Below are positions 5,311 to 12,402 of a stretch of DNA of 18,245 nucleotides, piece after piece (positions within the stretch are counted from its first letter, which is position 1; every line of letters begins with the position of its first letter). The DNA lies in contig CAZEMM010000037.1 in NCBI GenBank assembly GCA_964513445.1, forward strand, positions 1 to 18,245, written 5' to 3'. The notes beneath the pieces are model-generated. The model had not been told where the DNA came from. It ran no database searches and was given only the letters and a program-made list of their open reading frames with translations. The DNA comes from Butyricicoccus_A sp964513445. Lineage in GTDB: Bacteria; Bacillota; Clostridia; Oscillospirales; Butyricicoccaceae. A program made the translations under genes and the position numbers.

Positions 5311-6735
5311 ATGGCGCAAAATAGATATAAAAAATTGATGGGTAATACGGTAATCTTTGCCATCGGCACGTTTTCGTCAAAGCTGCTGGTGTTCTTCATG
5401 CTGCCGTATTACACCTATATTCTCAGCACGGGTGAATACGGCACGGTTGACGCCCTGATAAACATCGGACAGCTGATGATCCCGATCGCCTCTGTCGGCA
5501 TTAACAATGCAGTTATCCGCTTTGGCCTGGAAAATGAAACAGACAAGCCGAGTGTGTTCAGCACAGGATTATATACGATTGTCGCCGGCTTCGCCGTGCT
5601 CGCGGTCGTATCGCCTGCGCTGACCTATTTTATGCCGTTTATGGGCGGCTACACCATCGCTGTGCTGCTGTTTGTACTGTGCTCCAGCCTGCGCACGCTG
5701 TGCATCCAGTTTGCGCTCAGTCAGGGCTATAGCAAGCTGTATGCGGCGAACGGCATTCTGAACACATTTTTGAACGTTATTTTAAACATTGCGCTGCTGC
5801 CGCATTTCCGCGTCATGGGCTATCTCATGGCGAACTTCATCTCGGACTTCGTGCTCGGTCTTGCAATGTTCCTCATCACCAAGCAGTATCGGGCGATCCG
5901 CTCGCCGTTCAGCCGCCGCTATGACCGCCGCTTGTCCGCGCGCATGCGCCGCTATGCCGTGCCGACGATGCCGCAGACCATCTGCCAGTGGATCATCAAC
6001 ATGGCGGATCGCTATATGATTATTTACCTCATCAATACGGAGAGCAACGGCCTGTATGCCGCGGCGACTAAAATTCCGAATGTGCTGCTGCTGGTCGCCA
6101 ATCTGTTTGCAGATGCGTGGCAAATTTCCGCCGTCAAGGAGAGCGACCCGAAGGAGCAGGTGGATTTCTTCAGCAAGGTGCTGGGCGCCTATTCGTCCAT
6201 CGCGTTTATTGGAAGCTCCGGCCTGATTATGGTGTCCAAATTTGTCATGACGTTTATGGTTGACGACAGCTATTTTATCTCGTGGAAGATTATACCGGTG
6301 CTGACGCTGGCGACGACGTTCGGCCTGCTGTCCACTTTCCTCGCGAGCGTCTATATGCTCAAGCTGCGCACGCAGAATTCTATGATTACCACGATGATTG
6401 CCGCAGTGGTCAATATCGTTATGAATTTCATCCTCATCACACAGCTGTGCAAGGTGAGCGAGCTTGCCGGCACTGCGGGCGCGGGCATTGGCACACTCAT
6501 CAGCTATATCACGCTGTTCCTCATCCGCGCGATCGATACCCGCCGATTCCTTAAGATTCGCTGGAACATCACCAAGACCGTTGTCAGCATCGTGATCCTG
6601 TTTGTACAGGCGATTGTCATGTCGTTTGAGCTGCCCATGTGGTTTGTCATCGTTCCGGCGCTGTTTGCGTTTCTCGCGCTCATTAACGCGCGTGAGATCC
6701 TGATGGCTGTCAATAAGCTGCTGCGCAGGGGCTGA
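5311..6735 (+). CDS. Polysaccharide flippase, MOP superfamily (Wzx/MurJ-like)
   Basis: The 474-residue product is an integral membrane protein with many hydrophobic helices spread over its full length. It is consistent with the 12 to 14 segments of oligosaccharide/polysaccharide flippases (Polysacc_synt family), which move lipid-linked sugars across the cytoplasmic membrane. The N-terminal region GNTVIFAIGTFSSKLLVFFM and the following YTYILSTGEYGTVD are typical of this family in Clostridia. A basic cytoplasmic loop (RSPFSRRYDRRLSARMRR) lies mid-protein, before WIINMADRYMI, another recurring motif. It is first in a four-gene cassette behind its own promoter. The substrate cannot be told from the sequence. 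A lipid-linked glycan is likely; a lipid II flippase role is less likely because MurJ signatures are not clear. Confidence 0.88.
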   Translation: MAQNRYKKLMGNTVIFAIGTFSSKLLVFFMLPYYTYILSTGEYGTVDALINIGQLMIPIASVGINNAVIRFGLENETDKPSVFSTGLYTIVAGFAVLAVVSPALTYFMPFMGGYTIAVLLFVLCSSLRTLCIQFALSQGYSKLYAANGILNTFLNVILNIALLPHFRVMGYLMANFISDFVLGLAMFLITKQYRAIRSPFSRRYDRRLSARMRRYAVPTMPQTICQWIINMADRYMIIYLINTESNGLYAAATKIPNVLLLVANLFADAWQISAVKESDPKEQVDFFSKVLGAYSSIAFIGSSGLIMVSKFVMTFMVDDSYFISWKIIPVLTLATTFGLLSTFLASVYMLKLRTQNSMITTMIAAVVNIVMNFILITQLCKVSELAGTAGAGIGTLISYITLFLIRAIDTRRFLKIRWNITKTVVSIVILFVQAIVMSFELPMWFVIVPALFAFLALINAREILMAVNKLLRRG

Positions 6736-6778
6736 CGCCTTTGGTCACAGCACATCGGAAAGGAACAATGAGAGTGGT

Positions 6779-7879
6779 ATGAAAACAGCAGTTGTTACAG
6801 ATGGAAGATACAGAAATGCAATTGTGATAGCCAGAGCGCTGCACCGTGCGGGCTATCGAGTTGTTGTTACGCAGACAAGGAAAGAATGCTCGCATGAACC
6901 GCCGGTATTTTTCTCCAATTGCGTTGACGAGGCGCTTTGGCTGGATGGAAGCTGCTATGATGCAGCCTATTTCAAGCGACTGAAGGGGGTTTTGGAGCAG
7001 TACAACCATCCGGTATTGCTCTGTGTCGGCGCTGTGACGCTGAACATGGTGTCGGAGCACGCGTCGGAGCTGGCGCAGTGTTGCCGTTTTTTGATTGCGG
7101 ATAAGCCAGTGCTTGATAGGCTCAACGACAAGGCGCAGGTATATGAACAGGCGAAGCGGCTTGGCATTCCGGTGCCAAAGCAGCACACGGGTGTGCCGAC
7201 GCATTTCCCGGTGGTTATCAAGCCGCACTGCGGCGAAAAGCTTAATTTAAAGGCGCAGGATCGGTATCAAATCGCGCATGACCGCAGGGAATATGAGCAG
7301 GTTATGCGGAATATGCGTCAATATGATGAGAACCCTATCGTACAGGAAAAAATATCCGGCGATGGGATGGGGGTCAACGTACTGATGGATCAGGATAGTC
7401 GGTTGATCGTCGGTTTCTGCCATCGCCGTATTCGCGAATACCCGACTTCCGGCGGCCCATCAACCTGCTGTGTCAGCTGCTATGATGAGACAAAGCTGAA
7501 GCAGGCGTACCGGCTGCTTCAGTCGGTCGGCTTTCGCGGCTTGGCCATGGTCGAGTTTAAGGGTGATTGTATTTTGGAAGTCAACCCGCGCATATGGGGA
7601 AGTTTTGCGCTGACGGAATGTGCCGGGAGTCGTATGACGGAAAAATATGCGGCGACAGCGGAAGGAATCCTGCTGCCCTATTCGCCCTGCGACTATCGAA
7701 CCGGTGTGCGCATGCGCTTTGTGCTCAACGATACGCTGGCAATGCTGACATATTTTCGCAGTAAAAACTGGAAGAAAGGAGTATCCGGTGTTGTGGATAT
7801 ATTTCGCGCAAGTGAGGCGCTGTTTGACCCGAAGGACTGCAGGCCATTTTGGGAGTATCTCATCGGATATCTGAAGTAA
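6779..7879 (+). CDS. ATP-grasp ligase (carbamoyl-phosphate-synthase-like), substrate unknown
   Basis: The 366-residue product has the ATP-grasp fold. It starts with a Rossmann-like N-terminal domain (MKTAVVTDGRYRNAIVIARAL), then the ATP-binding lysine in PVVIKPHCG (K148) and the hinge IVQEKI (E190). The Mg-binding acids lie in MVEF (E259) and LEVNPRIWGS (E267, N269). Such enzymes activate a carboxylate as an acyl phosphate and join it to an amine or thiol. The closest recognisable group is the ATP-grasp proteins of surface-polysaccharide or amino-acid ligase loci, in the same fold class as D-aspartate ligase. The start is the ATG at 6779. An ATG at 6766 stops immediately. It ends three bases before the PHP gene, so the two are translationally coupled and probably work in one pathway. 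Confidence 0.82.
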   Translation: MKTAVVTDGRYRNAIVIARALHRAGYRVVVTQTRKECSHEPPVFFSNCVDEALWLDGSCYDAAYFKRLKGVLEQYNHPVLLCVGAVTLNMVSEHASELAQCCRFLIADKPVLDRLNDKAQVYEQAKRLGIPVPKQHTGVPTHFPVVIKPHCGEKLNLKAQDRYQIAHDRREYEQVMRNMRQYDENPIVQEKISGDGMGVNVLMDQDSRLIVGFCHRRIREYPTSGGPSTCCVSCYDETKLKQAYRLLQSVGFRGLAMVEFKGDCILEVNPRIWGSFALTECAGSRMTEKYAATAEGILLPYSPCDYRTGVRMRFVLNDTLAMLTYFRSKNWKKGVSGVVDIFRASEALFDPKDCRPFWEYLIGYLK

Positions 7880-7882
7880 GCG

Positions 7883-8596
7883 ATGGAACTGAGACTGGAT
7901 TTGCACATTCATTCCAATGCCTCTATGGATGGACGGATGGCGCTTTCAGAGGTGATACAGCGAGCGAAGCTTGCCGGACTGCAGGGAGCGGCAATCTGCG
8001 ATCACGATGTTGTTTTGACCTGTATACCACAGACAGAGGATTTTTTCCTGATTCCCGGGGCGGAGTTTTCAACAGAATACGGGCATCTGCTTGGACTGTT
8101 TCTCAGAGAACCGATTGAAGCGACGGGTTTTTCGGAGATTATAGACGCCATCCATGCGCAGGGTGGCATAGCCGTGCTTGCACATCCGTTTCAACACAGC
8201 AGACCGGCGCATTGCGTACAAGCGACTGCCGCACAGGTCGATGGCATTGAGGTGTGGAATGGACGCGCAGACCGGAAGAACCGCCGTGCTAATGAAATGG
8301 CAAAGGCGCTTGCACAGCAGTGCGGCTTGCCGGGATTTGCCGGGAGCGATGCGCATGTTCCGCAGGAAATCGGAAACGGAAGTGTCGTCATATCTGTTGA
8401 TACGCTGTCGGAGGAAGCAGTCAAGGCCGCGCTGCTGTCCGGCAAGGGCAGCATTGCCGGTACGCGCGGAAAGGCGCGCTATGTGGCTGCAAGCCAGTGG
8501 ACCAAGTTGAGAAAACAGAAGGCCGCGCTACCTGCCTATGTAAAGTGGGCGCTTTTTGCGGTAAAATGTGTGTTAGTTGACATAACAGGGGGATAG
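7883..8596 (+). CDS. PHP-domain metal-dependent phosphoesterase
   Basis: The 237-residue product has the polymerase and histidinol phosphatase (PHP) fold with its usual metal ligands: H8 and H10 in DLHIHS, D16, D40 and H41 in CDHD, E61 in PGAEFS, H68, H101 in AHPF, and D156 and H158 in GSDAH. These bind a trinuclear metal centre in characterised members, so it should be catalytically competent. The family includes nucleotide and sugar phosphatases such as 3',5'-bisphosphate nucleotidases, and PHP-type tyrosine phosphatases of capsule loci. The cassette context favours a role in glycan precursor metabolism, but the substrate is unknown. There is no signal peptide, so it should be cytoplasmic. 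The ATG follows the ATP-grasp stop by three bases without a clear Shine-Dalgarno. Confidence 0.85.
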   Translation: MELRLDLHIHSNASMDGRMALSEVIQRAKLAGLQGAAICDHDVVLTCIPQTEDFFLIPGAEFSTEYGHLLGLFLREPIEATGFSEIIDAIHAQGGIAVLAHPFQHSRPAHCVQATAAQVDGIEVWNGRADRKNRRANEMAKALAQQCGLPGFAGSDAHVPQEIGNGSVVISVDTLSEEAVKAALLSGKGSIAGTRGKARYVAASQWTKLRKQKAALPAYVKWALFAVKCVLVDITGG

Positions 8597-8602
8597 ACAG
8601 CC

Positions 8603-9883
8603 ATGTCATTGATTGTAAAGGTAGGAAAAAGGGCAAAGCGGATACTTCGAAGGATGATGCCGGAGGAGAAAAAATATCTCTGCTATACGCGCCGTATTGA
8701 ACGGATTTGTACGAACAGGCGCATCTGTGCTATGACCTTTGACGATGGACCGATGGATGCTCCGGCATCACCGGACGGCTTTGGCGGGGCATCGCTGACA
8801 GATGTTCTGCTGGATACGTTGAAGGAATTTCAGGCGAAGGGGACCTTTGATGTCATCGGTGATACCAGTGCGAATTATCCTGATCGCGTCGGCAAGCTGG
8901 GAAGCGCGACATGGGGCGGCATGCGGTTTGACCATTATCCTGATTTCGGACGGGATGAAAAGGGCGGCGTCGTACACAATGACCGCCTGATCCGCCGAAT
9001 GCTGGACGAGGGACATCAGATTACCAATCACGGCTTTCGGCACATCATTTTTGGAAAGAAGCCGCTCATCTATGGCGCGCGGGAGTATCTGGGCGATATC
9101 GATGCGGTTGTGCGTGATCTGGAGCAGTTGGATCACCTGCTGAAAGAAAAATATCAGTATACGATGACGATGTCCCGTCCGCCGCATTATGTCGATAAAA
9201 TGAAGGGCGGCTTTACCAGCTATGATGCCTATAGCCAGATGGGCTATCAGTATTTGGCGGCTTCCTTTGACGGCGCGGGCTGGCTGCCGTCCTCGCTAGA
9301 TGACCCGAAGGCGGCTGCCGAAGCGGAGATTCAGGCGATGGTTGAGCCGATGCGCCGTGCGCTGAAGAGCGATCCGGATTTTTTCTGCGGCCAGATCATT
9401 TTCCAGAAGGATGGCTATAATATGGCAAAACGCACACCGGTTGCGTATGGGTTGGAAAAACAGCTTAAGCTGTTACAGGACTATGGCTATCAGGTTGTGA
9501 CGGTAGAGCAGCTGATGCAGGAAAGCCCGTTCGCAGATGTCGGACGGAAGGATCCGCTGTTTGACAAGTTGGATTGCCTACACAAGCAGCGCGCCATTGT
9601 CTTTTCTGATAATACGGTCCGGCTTAGCCAGCCGATGACCTATGGAGAACTGGCCATGATACTTTGTCCGAGGGAGGAGGCATTGCGCCGCCGGATGGAG
9701 AAAATGCGGCGGACAGGCAAAAAGGAGGGGCCGTATGACGGTGCGATGGAATACTGCGTGGAGCGGCATATCGTTTCGCAAAGGCAAAAGCCGGAGCAGC
9801 TGGTCACACAGCTGCCAGAACTGTTTTTTGAGAAAAGCAATGGATTCAGCCGCAGAGCCGTGTATGAGGCGTATAAAATGTGA
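8603..9883 (+). CDS. Polysaccharide deacetylase (NodB fold) with SLH-like C-terminal region
   Basis: The 426-residue product carries all three NodB motifs: TFDDGP (residues 45-50, D47 catalytic and D48 metal), GHQITNHGFRH (H143 and H147 as metal ligands) and RPPHY (192-196). The family removes acetyl groups from N- or O-acetylated sugars of peptidoglycan, chitin-like chains or surface polysaccharides. From about residue 309, SPFADVG...AIVFSDNTVRL...MTYGELAMIL resembles a degenerate S-layer homology repeat, a wall-anchoring module. The first 44 residues are strongly basic and lack a hydrophobic stretch, so no Sec signal peptide is visible. That is odd for an enzyme with a wall-type module. It starts six bases after the PHP gene and ends the cassette. 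No terminator is apparent downstream. Confidence 0.83.
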   Translation: MSLIVKVGKRAKRILRRMMPEEKKYLCYTRRIERICTNRRICAMTFDDGPMDAPASPDGFGGASLTDVLLDTLKEFQAKGTFDVIGDTSANYPDRVGKLGSATWGGMRFDHYPDFGRDEKGGVVHNDRLIRRMLDEGHQITNHGFRHIIFGKKPLIYGAREYLGDIDAVVRDLEQLDHLLKEKYQYTMTMSRPPHYVDKMKGGFTSYDAYSQMGYQYLAASFDGAGWLPSSLDDPKAAAEAEIQAMVEPMRRALKSDPDFFCGQIIFQKDGYNMAKRTPVAYGLEKQLKLLQDYGYQVVTVEQLMQESPFADVGRKDPLFDKLDCLHKQRAIVFSDNTVRLSQPMTYGELAMILCPREEALRRRMEKMRRTGKKEGPYDGAMEYCVERHIVSQRQKPEQLVTQLPELFFEKSNGFSRRAVYEAYKM

Positions 9884-9935
9884 TCGCTGCGCCGTGCATG
9901 ACAGGGAAAATTTAAATGAATTGAAAAATTTATAC

Positions 9936-9964
9936 TTGCATCTCGCCCGGCAGCGTGCTATACT
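9936..9964 (+). promoter_or_regulatory. Sigma-A promoter with extended -10 for the rimP-nusA-infB operon
   Basis: TTGCAT (9936-9941), a 17-base spacer and TATACT (9959-9964), with TGC directly before the -10 (9956-9958). The predicted start is near 9971, leaving a leader of about 70 bases. The region upstream (9908-9935) is A+T-rich and could act as an UP element. This promoter is needed because the preceding cassette is a separate unit. Confidence 0.88.
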
Positions 9965-9993
9965 ATGAAATAGCGTAAGTATAGGAACCTAGG

Positions 9994-10018
9994 AGAGTGG
10001 GGCAACCCACTCTTTCTT
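9994..10018 (+). terminator. Leader attenuator hairpin upstream of rimP (candidate NusA-responsive)
   Basis: AGAGTGGG (9994-10001) and CCCACTCT (10006-10013) form a perfect 8-bp stem closed by the GNRA tetraloop GCAA. TTCTT follows at 10014-10018, a short, interrupted U tract. It lies in the 5' leader about 24 bases after the predicted start. In Bacillus subtilis, NusA lowers its own synthesis by stimulating termination in this same operon leader, and a strong stem with a weak U tract is what NusA-dependent terminators look like. Confidence 0.6.
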
Positions 10019-10042
10019 ATTGCTTGAGTTACGGAGGTAAAA

Positions 10043-10507
10043 ATGACAGCAAAGGAAGTCTGTAAGCGCGTCTGGGCGCTCAGCGAACCGTTTACCGCGG
10101 AAATGGGCGTCACGCTGTGGGATGTGACGTTCGAGAAGGAGGGCGGCCAGTATATGCTGACCATCACCATCGACCGCGCGGGCCATACGGATATCGACGA
10201 CTGTGAGAAGCTCTCGCGTGCGGTTGACCCGCTGCTCGATGAGCCGGAATTCGCATCGCTTCCGCCGTATACGCTGTGCGTTTCCTCAGCAGGACTGGCG
10301 CGCAGGCTAAAGCGCCCGGAGCATTTCGCCGCCTTTTTGGGCAGTGAGGTGGAGGTCAAGTTCTATCGGCCGATCAATGGCAGCAAAACCGCCATTGGCA
10401 TCCTGCGTGCTTATGAGGACGGCAATGTGACGCTGGAGACGGACGGTACGCTTGTGGTGTACCAGCCGAAGGATATCGCCGCGGTTCGTCTTTCCGTAAC
10501 CATTTAA
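10043..10507 (+). CDS. rimP: Ribosome maturation factor RimP
   Basis: RimP binds the free 30S subunit and assists its late maturation. The 154-residue product has the N-terminal alpha/beta domain with GVTLWDVTFEKEGGQYMLTI and CEKLSRAVDPLLD. The family signature appears as VSSAGLARRLKRPEHFAAFLG, where most members have SSPGLDRPL, so Pro and Asp at two usually conserved places are Ala. The C-terminal SH3-like domain ends QPKDIAAVRL. A GGAGG site precedes the ATG. It is the first gene of the nusA-infB operon, as is usual in Bacillota. Confidence 0.95.
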   Translation: MTAKEVCKRVWALSEPFTAEMGVTLWDVTFEKEGGQYMLTITIDRAGHTDIDDCEKLSRAVDPLLDEPEFASLPPYTLCVSSAGLARRLKRPEHFAAFLGSEVEVKFYRPINGSKTAIGILRAYEDGNVTLETDGTLVVYQPKDIAAVRLSVTI

Positions 10508-10566
10508 CGATTGCTTTGGTATGCTGCAACAGCATCCCGCACACAATAAGGAGTGAATAACCAAAA

Positions 10567-11667
10567 ATGAACGCAGAGTTTTTCGCTGCGCTTGAGCAGC
10601 TGGAAAAAGAAAAGGGAATACCGATTGATTATATGCTCGACCGTGTCTGTCAGGCACTGCTCACCGCGTTTAAAAAGGACAACGACGGCTTTAAGTGCGA
10701 CAACATCAATGTCGAGCCGGATATGGAACAGAAAACCATTCATATGTATTTGACAAAGGAGGTCGTCGACGAGGTCGAGGATCCGCTGTCTGAGGTGTCG
10801 CTGGAGGAGGCGCGTTCGATTGATCCGCGCTATGCACTCGGTGATATCGCGCGTGTGGATGTGCAGACCAAGAAATTTGGCCGCATTGCGGCGCAGGCTG
10901 CCAAGCAGGTCATCATTCAGGGAATCCGCGAATCCGAGCGCGGCATGGTGTACAATGAGTACAGCTCGCGTGAGCATGAGATATTGAGCGCAGTGGTCAA
11001 CCGCATCGACCCGCGCAACGGCAATGTCATTCTGGAAATGATGAGCGACGGTGAAAAGATCGAGGCGGCGCTGACACAGAATGAGCAGGTCGTCGGCGAG
11101 GAGCTGTACGAGGGCCAGCGCATCAAGGTTTACGTTGTTGAGGTGCGCCGCGGTACGCACGGACCGCAGGTCGTCATCTCGCGCACACATCCGGGTCTGG
11201 TCAAGCGTCTGTTTGAGCTGGAGGTGCCGGAGATTCACGATGGCATTGTAGAGATCAAGTCGATTGCGCGTGAGGCGGGCAACCGCACCAAGATTGCGGT
11301 CATGACGCACGATGAGAAGGTCGACCCGATCGGCGCGTGCGTCGGTCCGCGCGGCGCGCGTGTCGGCAGCATTGTCAGCGAGCTGTCGGGTGAGAAGATC
11401 GATATCATCAAGTATTCCGAGGATATGGCGACGTTCGTCTCCGAGGCGCTCAGCCCTGCGGATGTTATCAGCGCGGTTATGCTTCCGGACGGCAAGAGCT
11501 GCCGGGTCACCGTGCCGGATGACCAGTTGTCGCTTGCCATTGGCAAGGAGGGACAGAACGCGCGTCTGGCTGCCAAGCTGACCGGCTGTAAGATCGACAT
11601 CGGCTCGGAGAGCGCGGCCAGACAGCAGGCGGCCGAGGCGGACGACGATTTGATCGCGGACGAATAA
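10567..11667 (+). CDS. nusA: Transcription termination/antitermination factor NusA
   Basis: NusA binds elongating RNA polymerase and affects pausing, termination and antitermination. The 366-residue product has the polymerase-binding N-terminal domain (about 1-125) and an S1 RNA-binding domain (about 136-200). KH1 contains DPIGACVGPRGARV (residues 253-266) and KH2 contains LAIGKEGQNARLAAKL (323-338). The C-terminal acidic repeats of Proteobacteria are absent, as normal for Gram-positives. AAGGAG (10548-10553) stands 13 bases from the ATG, a rather long spacing. A small perfect hairpin (ATGCTG-CAA-CAGCAT, 10521-10535) lies in the rimP-nusA spacer. Confidence 0.97.
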   Translation: MNAEFFAALEQLEKEKGIPIDYMLDRVCQALLTAFKKDNDGFKCDNINVEPDMEQKTIHMYLTKEVVDEVEDPLSEVSLEEARSIDPRYALGDIARVDVQTKKFGRIAAQAAKQVIIQGIRESERGMVYNEYSSREHEILSAVVNRIDPRNGNVILEMMSDGEKIEAALTQNEQVVGEELYEGQRIKVYVVEVRRGTHGPQVVISRTHPGLVKRLFELEVPEIHDGIVEIKSIAREAGNRTKIAVMTHDEKVDPIGACVGPRGARVGSIVSELSGEKIDIIKYSEDMATFVSEALSPADVISAVMLPDGKSCRVTVPDDQLSLAIGKEGQNARLAAKLTGCKIDIGSESAARQQAAEADDDLIADE

Positions 11668-11681
11668 GGAGGTGCGGCACG

Positions 11682-11957
11682 GTGCAGAAAAAGAAGATCC
11701 CGATGCGGCAATGTGTCGGCTGCCGTGAGATGAAGCCAAAGCGGGAGCTGATCCGCGTGGTGCGCGCGCCGGAGGGCGAGATCGCGCTGGATTTTCGCGG
11801 GAAAAACCCGGGACGCGGTGCATATGTTTGCCCGCAGACCGCGTGTCTGACGCGCGCGAAAAAAGCACGTGCGCTGGAGCGGGCATTTGGCTGCGACGTG
11901 CCAGATAGCGTGTATGACGCGCTGTGTGCGCAGATGGAGCAGGCTGCCGATGAATGA
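11682..11957 (+). CDS. rnpM: RNase P modulator RnpM (YlxR family)
   Basis: This is a small RNA-binding protein of the YlxR family, reported in Bacillus subtilis to bind RNase P RNA and modulate its activity. The 91-residue product has the signatures MRQCVGCREMKPKRELIRVV and NPGRGAYVCPQTACL, with paired cysteines that could bind metal. It begins at a GTG (11682) with AAGGAGG at 11666-11672. An internal ATG at residue 8 is possible but lacks such a site. Its last eight bases overlap the next gene. The position between nusA and the L7Ae-family gene is conserved throughout Bacillota. Confidence 0.92.
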   Translation: MQKKKIPMRQCVGCREMKPKRELIRVVRAPEGEIALDFRGKNPGRGAYVCPQTACLTRAKKARALERAFGCDVPDSVYDALCAQMEQAADE

Positions 11958-12402
11958 CGTACTTTCTTTGCTCGGCCTGTGCCTGCGCGCCGGCAAGCTG
12001 GTGTGCGGCGACGATATGGTTGCGGAGGCCGCAGCCTCCGGCGAGGCCAGGCTGATCCTGCTGTCCGCGGATGCAGGCGCGGCTATCCGGCGGCGCACAT
12101 CGCGCTACCGCGCCCCGGTCATCGCGCTTGCGGCGTCATCCGACGAATTGGGCTGGGCGCTCGGGCGCAGGGCGACTGCCGTCTGCGGCATTACCGACAG
12201 CGGTTTTGCAGCGAAAGCGGCAAATAAAGCCGCGGCTGCAGATGCGCGATACACAGAAATCGCACAGCTTTTAGCTGATAAAAATAAGAGAATTCAATCC
12301 CGTCGCGGCATGAAAAAGCCGCACAGGAAAACCGCCGGATGCAAGCGAGCCGACGGTGTCAACCAGTCAACCCATACAAAACGTGGAGGTGAACGCGCAT
12401 GA
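11950..12402 (+). CDS. L7Ae/L30e-family ribosomal-like protein (YlxQ type) with a basic tail
   Basis: The product begins MNDVLSLLGLCLRAGKLVCG, the typical start of bacterial L7Ae-family proteins encoded between rnpM and infB. These are thought to bind kink-turn RNA. The core fold ends near residue 105. A further 45 or so residues, rich in Lys and Arg, continue to the stop, making 150 in all where most relatives have about 100. I chose the ATG at 11950, which overlaps the rnpM stop by eight bases; upstream extension would leave the family. The stop overlaps the infB start as ATGA. The tail may be a local extension, or simply spacer that has stayed open up to the coupled stop. Confidence 0.85.
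   Translation: MNDVLSLLGLCLRAGKLVCGDDMVAEAAASGEARLILLSADAGAAIRRRTSRYRAPVIALAASSDELGWALGRRATAVCGITDSGFAAKAANKAAAADARYTEIAQLLADKNKRIQSRRGMKKPHRKTAGCKRADGVNQSTHTKRGGERA

Noticed and set aside
10504..11886. A 460-codon open frame on the minus strand opposite nusA
   Set aside because: It mirrors the nusA codon bias, has no family motifs and no plausible start signal.
12331..12357. Inverted repeat ACCGCCGG/CCGACGGT upstream of infB
   Set aside because: It is short, has a mismatch, lies within the L7Ae coding frame and has no T tract; it is likely chance in G+C-rich sequence.
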